Made by a program: the position numbers and the translations under genes. From CAVPCZ01 sp963702445 (lineage in GTDB: Bacteria; Bacteroidota; Ignavibacteria; UBA10030; UBA6906), in assembly GCA_963702445.1 (NCBI GenBank), contig CAVPCZ010000009.1:682001-746000 (forward strand): a stretch of 64,000 bases of DNA, in the 5' to 3' direction. The notes beneath the pieces were generated by a model, which made no database searches, had not been told where the DNA came from, and was given only the letters and a program-made list of their open reading frames with translations. Below are positions 18,563-26,343 of this stretch, in pieces. Every line of letters begins with the position of its first letter. Within the stretch, counting starts at the first letter, position 1.

Positions 18563-20323
18563 TCAGGACTCGTCCGCAGCAGGAAGGTGTTTGTACCATG
18601 TGAAGTACAGGAGAACGATTGTACAAAGGCAGAGAACCAGCCAGAGGCCGGCGTTGGGCCAATCGTGAAGAAACGTGTAGAAGGGTATGACGGCCAGGCA
18701 GAGCTGAAAAAAGGACGCGATCACTGAATTGAGAATATCATAGGCGGGTTCCCGATCGTTCGCGGGCACCAGTCCGCGCCGGATCGCCTCTTGCCGGACC
18801 GGTCCCCAGATTCCGAAGGGGCGTATCTTTGCGTAAAACCGGACCAGGGTCTCCATGTCGGCCGGTGGCGTGAGAAGAGTGATCACGACGGTCACGCCGA
18901 AGGAAGCCGCCATCAAAAAGAAAATCGCCCAGTGCAACGGGAGGTCGTTCAGGAAGAGCTTGTGAATGACGACAACACCGGTGGACCCGGCCATACTCCA
19001 GAGGAACGAACGGGCGCTGAAACGCCACCAGTGCCAGCGCATTGCCGCAGGGACCATGATCATGGTGAGCATGACATACAGCAGCATTTCCCAGGCTGAG
19101 ATGATCTGATCATACATGAAGCTCAGCGCGAACCCCACAACCATGACAATAAATGAAGCCACCATTCCCAGCCGGACGAGTGACTGCTCGGGCATGTGTT
19201 TCGCGAAATACCGCTTCAGGAAGTCGTTCAGGACAACGCTGCTGGTGACATTGATGATCGCGCTCAGCGTGGACATGAGGGCTGCGAGAAGCACGGCCAT
19301 AAACAACCCCGAAATGCCCACGGGCAGGCTTTTCACCACAATGGGCATGATCCGTTCGGCATCAAAGGACTGGGACGTCCCCATGTAGTGGATGCCAAAG
19401 GCCAGGAAGGAGCCGGCGAGAAGCCAGCGGACGGTGTGACCGAGCGTCCATGCCCCGGCGGCAAGTGACGCTTCGCGCGCGCTTTTCGTGGTGAGAAAGA
19501 ATGTGAAATCCCAGCCGAGAGGTCCCGCCATAAGTTTGAAGAGAAGCCATACCACACTTGCGAGTGCCAGCGGTCCGAAGGGGAAATACTGGTGATAGGA
19601 AGCGGGAGCCTGGGAAAGATAGTCTGTCCAGAGGGACCATGTGGGGGCAAGCGATCCCCATTCCGGCGTTCGCGCCACAATTGCGGGAAGACCGTCGGGG
19701 AGCTGAAGTGCGGCAATGCTCAGTCCCACGGCTCCGATTATAATGAGCGTGGTCTGGAAAATGTCCGTCCAGACGACTCCAAAGAACCCTCCGAACGTTA
19801 CGTAGACGCCGACAACGGCGAAAAGGATGGATGTCGAGGCCCAGCGTGGGAGGGGGACAAATTCCTCGGCAAATTTTCCGGTGCCGACCGCGACGTAGAC
19901 GAGCGTGAGAATCATGGAAAGGAGTATGAACGATGCCACGGCAATGCGCAGGTATTCGGTGTCGCGTGTTTCACCGAACCGTGTCGCATTCCATTCGGCC
20001 ACGGTCATTACGCCCGAGCGTCTGATGTACTTTGCCTGGTACGACATGAAGATGGCCATCATGAAGAATCCCCACGCGATGTGGAGGATCCACACAGACT
20101 TGATACCCAGATAGTACATCAGTCCGACGATGAGCATCGTGCCGCCGATGTCGGTGTAGCTCGAGCAGCCGGAAAGTCCGATCATCCACCAGGATACCTG
20201 CCGCTCGCCGAGGTAGTAAGCGCCCAGTCCCTTCATCGCCCGTTTGCGGAAGAAGACGCCGATCTGGACGGTGATGATCAGATACAGGATAATGATGGTT
20301 ATGTCCATGGGGTGGAGCGTCAT
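18563..20323 (-). CDS. Sodium:solute symporter (SSS family)
   Basis: This 586-residue protein with about 13-14 membrane helices belongs to the SSS/SLC5 family. LGERQVSWWMIGLSGCSSYTD is the family's early TM region, and TKSAREASLAAGAWTLGHTV and LLAALMSTLSAIINVTSSVV are typical later segments. It probably imports a sugar or sugar-like solute with sodium. It is the first gene of a pair with the GH38 mannosidase, so a mannosyl oligosaccharide or mannose derivative is the natural guess, though SSS substrate cannot be read from sequence. Confidence 0.88.
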   Translation of the reverse strand: MTLHPMDITIIILYLIITVQIGVFFRKRAMKGLGAYYLGERQVSWWMIGLSGCSSYTDIGGTMLIVGLMYYLGIKSVWILHIAWGFFMMAIFMSYQAKYIRRSGVMTVAEWNATRFGETRDTEYLRIAVASFILLSMILTLVYVAVGTGKFAEEFVPLPRWASTSILFAVVGVYVTFGGFFGVVWTDIFQTTLIIIGAVGLSIAALQLPDGLPAIVARTPEWGSLAPTWSLWTDYLSQAPASYHQYFPFGPLALASVVWLLFKLMAGPLGWDFTFFLTTKSAREASLAAGAWTLGHTVRWLLAGSFLAFGIHYMGTSQSFDAERIMPIVVKSLPVGISGLFMAVLLAALMSTLSAIINVTSSVVLNDFLKRYFAKHMPEQSLVRLGMVASFIVMVVGFALSFMYDQIISAWEMLLYVMLTMIMVPAAMRWHWWRFSARSFLWSMAGSTGVVVIHKLFLNDLPLHWAIFFLMAASFGVTVVITLLTPPADMETLVRFYAKIRPFGIWGPVRQEAIRRGLVPANDREPAYDILNSVIASFFQLCLAVIPFYTFLHDWPNAGLWLVLCLCTIVLLYFTWYKHLPAADES

Positions 20324-20705
20324 TGCGTCGTATCTCCGTGCTGGAAGTGCCGGTTGTCGTATCGAACGAGAGGGAAGAACAGCGGGATCACCTCACCTGC
20401 TTTCGGGCGACAATATCCGGTCGGTTGGCAGGTTGTTCGATGAATATAGGGAAAGTTCATACAAAAGGGAATATCCCGTGGTCTGCGTCCGGTCTTGTTT
20501 TTCCGGCGAAGTGCCACGCGGACATGAGGGGAGTATAGAGGTTCAGTGGAAAATCCTCTATATTTCACAACATCAAGGCCTCCTTACCGTCCGCATGTGG
20601 TGAGGTCAAGAGTCCTGAAATTGTGCCTTATCGTTCAATATGGTGCCGCCATCGCTCCTGAGTCAGGATAGACGCGGTGCTTCTCGCTCAGATAATGGAA
20701 AGACT
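20324..20705. other. Divergent intergenic region with a putative promoter box
   Basis: Apart from promoter-like DNA I see no gene. CCTCTATATTTCAC at about 20555-20568 contains TATATTTC, the same box found before the efflux operon, and would give a leader of about 135 nt for the SpoIID-like gene. Confidence 0.4.
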
Positions 20706-22040
20706 ATGAATGTTCATCCGCCATCAATTCTTCCTTCACGTCTACCGGCTGGATGCCTTGGAATGATGCTCGTCTTCTGTACTCTGTGTGCTCCCGGTGT
20801 GGCACGTGCAATGGAGCCTGTCATCAGGGTGCAGACCATTTCCACCCTCGATCGGATCCTCATTACGCCACTGGGTTCCTGGAACGTTCAACAATCGAAA
20901 ACGGGATTGCTTGTTGACGGGAGAGGTGCCACGATCGAGTGCAGCGGTTCACGTGTGCGTCTACTCTCGGGCGACATCGTTGTGGAAGACACACTCCTTA
21001 CGTTGAGGGCTGTCAGTGACACCGCCACACTGCTCATCAAAAATGTCCCCTATGGGATCGGATGGTGGTGGGAGGGGAAGGAAGACCGGCGGTATGAGGG
21101 GGAAATCCGGGTTCGTGCACTACCCTCGGGGCGGTTGTCGGTGATTGTCTGTCTCCCCATCGAGCGCTATTTGCGGGGTGTGGTTCCGTACGAAATCGGC
21201 GGCGCGCCGTTTGAGGCATTGCGCGCCCAGACAATCGCGGCGCGCTCGGAGGCGTTTGCGGCTCTGCGCAACCGCATGTATGCCGGTGACGGATACGATA
21301 TCTGCGGGGATGTGGATTGCCAGGTCTATGGAGGAACGACCAAAACCAGTGCAGAGATCGAGAGGGCCATCCGCACGACATCACGGCTGATCTTGAAGGC
21401 CGGTGGTGTGCCCCTCAATGCATATTTCGCCTCCAACTGTGGTGGTCATTCGGAAGGCGTGGAGAATGTCTGGCCGCAGAGAAGCGGCCCCCGGCCATAC
21501 TGGAGTGCGCATCCGGATGCGGATTCTCTCGTCACTGAGTCATTGCAGGATGAACTGGTCATCCGGCGCTGGCTGGCAAACGGACCTGCAACGTTCTGCA
21601 ATCCCATTGCAAACCCCCGGCTTCCCGACTGGAGCCGTAAATACTGGCGGTGGAAGGTCAGCACGTCTCCCGATTCGCTGGCGGTCGGTACGTCTCACGG
21701 TTTACGTGCAGGCCGGATTGTCCGGATCGATTCCGTGCGACGCGGCACATCGGGTCGGATTCTCAGTGCGGTATTTGTCGGAGAGCGGGGGAGTTTCCGT
21801 GTCTCCTCAGAGCTGGAATTCCGTCAGGTCTGGTCGCCGCCGCTGCGAAGCTCGTGCGTAGTCGTCGATACTGAAGGGCCCGCAGGGAGGCCCGACCGGT
21901 TTCTTGTCGCGGGTGCGGGGTGGGGTCATGGCGTCGGGATGTGCCAGTCGGGTGCGGCTGGAATGGCGCTGGCAGGCCGTACTGCGGAGCAGATACTGCG
22001 TCATTACTATCCAACTGCCGATATTTCTCCGGCCTATTGA
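20706..22040 (+). CDS. SpoIID/LytB-domain protein (putative lytic transglycosylase-like)
   Basis: The start at 20706 gives 444 residues with a signal peptide ending near GVARA. The SpoIID core is clear: VCLPIERYLRGVVPYEIGG, LRAQTIAARSEAFAALRN, ASNCGGHSEGVENVW and the C-terminal GAGWGHGVGMCQSGAAGMA. SpoIID cleaves denuded glycan strands during Bacillus spore engulfment. Homologues in non-sporulating FCB bacteria are presumed peptidoglycan hydrolases or amidase enhancers. An upstream Met at 20640 is rejected because it would bury the signal peptide. Confidence 0.88.
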   Translation: MNVHPPSILPSRLPAGCLGMMLVFCTLCAPGVARAMEPVIRVQTISTLDRILITPLGSWNVQQSKTGLLVDGRGATIECSGSRVRLLSGDIVVEDTLLTLRAVSDTATLLIKNVPYGIGWWWEGKEDRRYEGEIRVRALPSGRLSVIVCLPIERYLRGVVPYEIGGAPFEALRAQTIAARSEAFAALRNRMYAGDGYDICGDVDCQVYGGTTKTSAEIERAIRTTSRLILKAGGVPLNAYFASNCGGHSEGVENVWPQRSGPRPYWSAHPDADSLVTESLQDELVIRRWLANGPATFCNPIANPRLPDWSRKYWRWKVSTSPDSLAVGTSHGLRAGRIVRIDSVRRGTSGRILSAVFVGERGSFRVSSELEFRQVWSPPLRSSCVVVDTEGPAGRPDRFLVAGAGWGHGVGMCQSGAAGMALAGRTAEQILRHYYPTADISPAY

Positions 22041-22125
22041 CCCGGCATGTTTTTCCGGACACCTGAATTTCTGTTGCCAATACTGCTATTTTCAATACAT
22101 GTTCGGAGTTCCTGAGGAAACAGCT

Positions 22126-22542
22126 ATGAGTGGATGCGTGTTCTGCAAAATCGCCAGAAATGAAATGGACTCGTTGATACTCTATAGGAATGATTCCGTT
22201 ACCGTCTTCATGGACATCAATCCTGTAACCCCCGGGCATCTTCTCGTCATTCCCAATAAACACTTTGAAAACATGAATGATGTCGAAGATCAATACCTCT
22301 TTGAGATAGCCAGGCTGAGTAAGAAGATGGGGATCGTTCTTGAGAACGCACTCGGCGCAACGGGTTTCAATGTCCTGGTGGCAAATGGCCGATCAGCACA
22401 GCAATCGGTATTTCACCTGCATTTTCACGTCATTCCGAGGTATGAGAATGATTCCATCGATCTCTGGTTTGATCGACCAATGGCGAGGAAGAGTGATATC
22501 CGCGAAGTGTATGCCTTGCTGAGAGCGCACTCTTCTGCCTGA
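22126..22542 (+). CDS. HIT-family nucleotide hydrolase/transferase
   Basis: The 138-residue product starts SGCVFCKIARNEM, which is the zinc-binding start of the Hint/HIT group. It has the histidine triad FHLHFHVIP and the substrate loop MDINPVTPGHLLVIPNKH. HIT proteins hydrolyse adenylated phosphoramidates, AP4A-type dinucleotides or similar compounds. A GAGG lies shortly before the ATG. The longer open frame back to 21904 overlaps the SpoIID-like gene and is rejected. Base composition is lower in G+C than its neighbours, as is the next gene. Confidence 0.92.
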   Translation: MSGCVFCKIARNEMDSLILYRNDSVTVFMDINPVTPGHLLVIPNKHFENMNDVEDQYLFEIARLSKKMGIVLENALGATGFNVLVANGRSAQQSVFHLHFHVIPRYENDSIDLWFDRPMARKSDIREVYALLRAHSSA

Positions 22543-22716
22543 AAGGCAGTCTCTGACCGGCAGCGCTTGAGGTGCAGCTTGATCCTTGATTCGCCCTGCT
22601 ACGTCGTCCGTCCTTGTGAGTGTTGGAGCGGCTGGCGCATACACAGGTGCGGCACGAAGAATGCGAATGAACAAGAATCAGCATAATTTCTATCCATTCC
22701 ATGGGAGATTGCCCGA

Positions 22717-23583
22717 GTGAAATTCAGCGTAATAGGTATCGCAACGTTTTGCTGTTCCATTGTCCTGCTCGGATCTGTCCCCCTGCACGGACAACCATCT
22801 ACTCCGTCAGCCATTCCCTACGGTGATAACAAATATGCCGGAAAATATGTTGTCCTGAACGGCGTGAAGCTCTATTACGAGATGTATGGGAACGGGGATC
22901 CGCTGGTAGTGTTGCACGGCAACGGGGGAAGTATCGGAGGGATGAAGTACCAGATTGAATACTTTTCAAAGCTCTACAAAGTCATTGCGCTGGACTGCAG
23001 GGGAAGGGGCAAGTCTGAACTGGGCAAAGATTCTCTAACGTATATGCAAATGACAAAGGATGTGGCTTCTCTTCTGGATTATCTGGATCTGGATTCCGCG
23101 TATATCATCGGAAGAAGTGATGGTGGCATCGTCGGCCTGATGATGGGGATCTACTACCCCGGGAAGGTGAAGAAGATTGCGGCCTTTGGAGCCAATCTCT
23201 GGCCTGACACAACCGCCCTCTATCCCGGCGAAGTGGAACAAACAAAACGTGTCCGCAAACAGGCAGAAGAAATGATCGCGAGAAATGATACAACACAGAA
23301 TTGGATTCTTGTCAGGCAACGGCACAGAATGATGGAGTTCCAGCCACATATTTCAGCCCGTGATCTGCAGAAGATCACATCCCCTGTGCTGGTTCTTTCC
23401 TGCGACAGGGACTTGATTCAAGAAGAACATACGGTCTTCATCTACCGGAATATTCCGAAGGCCAATCTCTGCTTTTTCCCCGGGGAAACGCATTGGATAA
23501 CCGGTACCAATCCAGACCTCTTTAATGCAACTATAGCAAAGTACTTCTCCGAACCCTTCAGAGGGGAAGAAATCAGAAAATGA
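22717..23583 (+). CDS. Secreted alpha/beta hydrolase
   Basis: This 288-residue hydrolase begins at GTG 22717 after GGGAGA and has a signal peptide (KFSVIGIATFCCSIVLLGS). The fold signature is intact: oxyanion-hole segment VVLHGNGGSIGG, nucleophile elbow GRSDGG, Asp in LSCDRDLI and the catalytic His in GETHWITG. Its closest look is to 3-oxoadipate enol-lactonase/haloperoxidase-like hydrolases, but the substrate is unknown. It sits alone, convergent with hrpB, in a patch of lower G+C. Confidence 0.87.
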   Translation: MKFSVIGIATFCCSIVLLGSVPLHGQPSTPSAIPYGDNKYAGKYVVLNGVKLYYEMYGNGDPLVVLHGNGGSIGGMKYQIEYFSKLYKVIALDCRGRGKSELGKDSLTYMQMTKDVASLLDYLDLDSAYIIGRSDGGIVGLMMGIYYPGKVKKIAAFGANLWPDTTALYPGEVEQTKRVRKQAEEMIARNDTTQNWILVRQRHRMMEFQPHISARDLQKITSPVLVLSCDRDLIQEEHTVFIYRNIPKANLCFFPGETHWITGTNPDLFNATIAKYFSEPFRGEEIRK

Positions 23584-23597
23584 TTGCCTGAAGGCGC

Positions 23598-26108
23598 TTA
23601 CCTCGGCTTCATGCTTTTCCCCGGGTTGGCTTCCAGCGGGTTCTCCGGCCAGCGATGCTTGGGGTAACGTCCACGCATCTGTTTTCGTACCTCCTGATAG
23701 GCGTTGGCCCAGAAGCTCTTCAAATCAGCGGTAACAGCCAGAGGCCTTCCCGCGGGTGAGAGGAGATGAATCAGTACCGGCATTTCCCCCCCGGCAATCC
23801 TTGGAGTATCGGTTTGTCCGAACATCTCCTGCAGCCGGACAGCCATCACCGGTTGATCTCCCGCAGTGTAGTCCAGCGTCGCACGGGCGCCTGAAGGAAG
23901 ACTCAAGAGAACCGGGGCAAGTCGCTCCAGTTCCTTGAGCTGCGCATGTGTGAACCGTGAACGGAGTATGGCCAAGATGTCAAGCGCTGCGAGTTCCGTG
24001 GCCCGGCTTTTTCCCGCAAGGAAGGGGCCCAGCCACTCCCCGAGCGTCCGGAGAAGATGCGCGTCGCTCAACTCCGGCCAGTCTGAAGGGACGAGGTTGT
24101 GCGTGCGGAGCCATTCGCTGCGGTTGCGCATCGAGAGCACGGCATCCGTCCAGGGGAGGGCGGCCAGTCCCATCTCCTCAACACCTGCAAGCATGCCTTC
24201 CATGAGTTGATCACCGGTGGGAGCCACAACCTGTTCCGTTATAGTGACGGCGCCGAGGCAAACGGTGCGGCGACCGATGACTGCCCGGTCATGGGTATTC
24301 CATGAGACGGTGGTCTCTTCATGGAGGTTCTGGGCGAAGTGTGTGGTGATGTCTTCCCTGGTAAGCGGCGCAGCAAGAAAGATGCGGACGTCCGCGCCCA
24401 CTCCGTCCACATCGCCGACGGCCAGGAACTCATCCCGGGCCAGCTGACTCCACTCCGGCAGTGTGGCTCCGGTTCCCCCGGCCATCAGGTAGAAGCGTCC
24501 CATGCCACGTCTGCGGGCGATGCGTTCAGGATATGCCATCGCAAGCAGGATGCCAAGGTTCCCTTCAGCGTCTGGGTGTTCGTGTGTCACATGTGACACA
24601 TCCGATGCCGCATGTGTCTCGTCCAGCAACGAGCTCAAACGGCGTGATTCGGCCAGAATACGTTCGCGGGCTCCACGGTCCACTCCACGTCCCTCCCGCA
24701 AGGCATGGTAAAGGCTATGAAGATCGATGTCCATTCCCCGTCCTCTCAGCAAGGGCGGACCTTCGAGTATCGCCGCAATGTCACATGCCGGAGCGGCCAG
24801 ACCGAGTTCTTTCCCCCGCAGGAGCATATGGGCAAGTCGCGGGTGCACGGGGATCTCAGCCATGGCGCGCCCGTGAGTGGTGAGCGCGCCTTCACCATTC
24901 ATTGCACCCAGATCGCTGAGTAGCCGGCGGGCCTGTGCAATGTGGGCGTAAGGCGGCGGATCTAAGAACCGGAGTCCAGCTCCCTCGGGATTCCCCCAGC
25001 GTGCCAGCTCGAGAGCCAGTGGAGCGAGGTCCGTGTTCAGGATTTCCGGTTCCGGGTGTGGCAGGAGTTGCGATTGCTCTTCTTCAGTCCAGAGTCGATA
25101 GCAGGTTCCCGGCGCCTGCCTGCCCGCCCGGCCCCGGCGTTGATCTGCCGACGCCATCGAAACCGGTCCGGTCACGAGTCCGGACATTCCACGGCGCGGG
25201 TCGAACAGGGGACCGCGGGCCAACCCCGCATCTATCACGACACGCACGCCATCGATGGTCAGACTGGTTTCAGCAATGCTTGTGGCCAGAATGACTTTAC
25301 GATGCCCGGTTGCAGCGGCGGCCAGGGCAGCCTGCTGCATACCCATTGGTGCTTCGCCATACAGTTGATGGACTTCAACTGCGGAATCCTGCACGGCTTC
25401 GTCAAGCGTCTCGGCGGTTCTGCGAATTTCCCGTTGACCGGGAAGGAAGACAAGGATGTCCCCTGCAGATGCGGCCAGCGCCTTCTGAATCGTTTGCGTG
25501 ACCTGAGTCTCAAGTCGCCCCTGGCGGGGGAAGGCAAGGTAGTGAGTGGTGACCGGGTAGCTCCGGCCCGGACTGTTGATGAGCGCTGCCTCGGGGAGAA
25601 ACCGTTTCATTTCCGGGCTATCCAGCGTCGCGGACATAATCAGGATCCGGAGGTCCTCGCGCAGATGCGCCTGCCCATCCAGGGTCAGCGCCAACCCCAG
25701 GTCGGCGTGTATGCTCCGTTCGTGGAATTCATCGAAAACCACCAGTCCGACGCCCGGAAGGTCCGGTTGGTGCTGGAGCATGCGTGTGAGAATGCCTTCC
25801 GTAACGACCTCGATGCGGGTTTCACGGCCGACACGAACATCGCCGCGGATCCGGTATCCGACGGTTTGTCCGATCAGCTCGCCACGCCGGGCAGCGATGA
25901 AGTGCGCCGCCCGTTGCGCCGCGAGGCGTCGCGGTTCAAGCAGTATGAGCCTTTGGTCCGAACGGAGATAGCGGTCCAGGAGAAAGGGGGGAACGCGTGT
26001 GGTTTTCCCCGCCCCGGGAGCGGCTGTGAGGACGACGGTACGTGTTACCCTGAGCGCCTCCAGCAGTTCGGGAAGTGTCTGTTCTATGGGGAGTGGGTTG
26101 TCGGGCAT
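23598..26108 (-). CDS. hrpB: ATP-dependent helicase HrpB
   Basis: The start at 26108 (PDNPLPIEQTLPELLEALR) gives 836 residues. Walker A is TAAPGAGKTT, the DEAH box appears as VVFDEFHERSIHAD, motif III is IMSATLD and the RNA-helicase motif VI is QRRGRAGRQAPGTCYRLW. The HrpB-specific C-terminal region is complete. HrpB helicases have poorly defined RNA roles. Two oddities: a copy of the dispersed repeat overlaps the 5' end and upstream frame, and the coding sequence around 24583-24600 contains a perfect 18-bp palindrome in a poorly conserved linker (ASDVSHVTHEHPD). Confidence 0.93.
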   Translation of the reverse strand: MPDNPLPIEQTLPELLEALRVTRTVVLTAAPGAGKTTRVPPFLLDRYLRSDQRLILLEPRRLAAQRAAHFIAARRGELIGQTVGYRIRGDVRVGRETRIEVVTEGILTRMLQHQPDLPGVGLVVFDEFHERSIHADLGLALTLDGQAHLREDLRILIMSATLDSPEMKRFLPEAALINSPGRSYPVTTHYLAFPRQGRLETQVTQTIQKALAASAGDILVFLPGQREIRRTAETLDEAVQDSAVEVHQLYGEAPMGMQQAALAAAATGHRKVILATSIAETSLTIDGVRVVIDAGLARGPLFDPRRGMSGLVTGPVSMASADQRRGRAGRQAPGTCYRLWTEEEQSQLLPHPEPEILNTDLAPLALELARWGNPEGAGLRFLDPPPYAHIAQARRLLSDLGAMNGEGALTTHGRAMAEIPVHPRLAHMLLRGKELGLAAPACDIAAILEGPPLLRGRGMDIDLHSLYHALREGRGVDRGARERILAESRRLSSLLDETHAASDVSHVTHEHPDAEGNLGILLAMAYPERIARRRGMGRFYLMAGGTGATLPEWSQLARDEFLAVGDVDGVGADVRIFLAAPLTREDITTHFAQNLHEETTVSWNTHDRAVIGRRTVCLGAVTITEQVVAPTGDQLMEGMLAGVEEMGLAALPWTDAVLSMRNRSEWLRTHNLVPSDWPELSDAHLLRTLGEWLGPFLAGKSRATELAALDILAILRSRFTHAQLKELERLAPVLLSLPSGARATLDYTAGDQPVMAVRLQEMFGQTDTPRIAGGEMPVLIHLLSPAGRPLAVTADLKSFWANAYQEVRKQMRGRYPKHRWPENPLEANPGKSMKPR
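24583..24600. repeat. Perfect 18-bp palindrome within hrpB
   Basis: TGTGTCAC followed by ATGTGACACA is a perfect self-complementary palindrome inside the hrpB coding sequence. Its arms match the dyad of repeat copy A at 535-550. Confidence 0.7.
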
Positions 26109-26119
26109 AGTTTTGGCAA

Positions 26120-26175
26120 GGTGAGTCTCAGGGTGAGTCTCACACGAAGTCAGGTGAGGCACATGAGCCTCAGAT
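26120..26175. repeat. Dispersed intergenic repeat, copy C
   Basis: The core TGAGTCTCAGGGTGAGT begins at 26122. A second motif, CACATGAGCCTCAG at 26160-26173, occurs as its reverse complement in copy D (47488-47501). The copy lies at the 5' side of hrpB. Confidence 0.6.
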
Positions 26176-26343
26176 TTGGCCGCGGGGTTCGAGCCCGCCT
26201 CTATTAGATATGAAGCTTTTCCTTCCCGTGCAACTCCTCCATCCGAGCTTTCAGTTCATTATTAGCCATAGGCGGAAATCACTGATTTGATAATGCAACA
26301 GAGATATGGTACTTTCAAGAGAGGAGCTCTTTCGGAGTCAGCC

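Noticed and set aside
26182..26199. GGGGTTCGAGCCCGCC, like a tRNA T arm
   Set aside because: The stem pairing does not fit T-arm geometry and no upstream D arm, anticodon arm or acceptor partner exists. It could at most be an attachment-site remnant.
26204..26269. 21-codon minus-strand frame (starts MANNELKARMEEL)
   Set aside because: Very short and without a recognisable family or a strong ribosome binding site. Possibly chance.
26287..26343. TTG start 19 codons upstream of the DPYD-like gene's ATG
   Set aside because: The ATG at 26344 has a better ribosome binding site and fits the family's N terminus. The TTG is kept only as an alternative.
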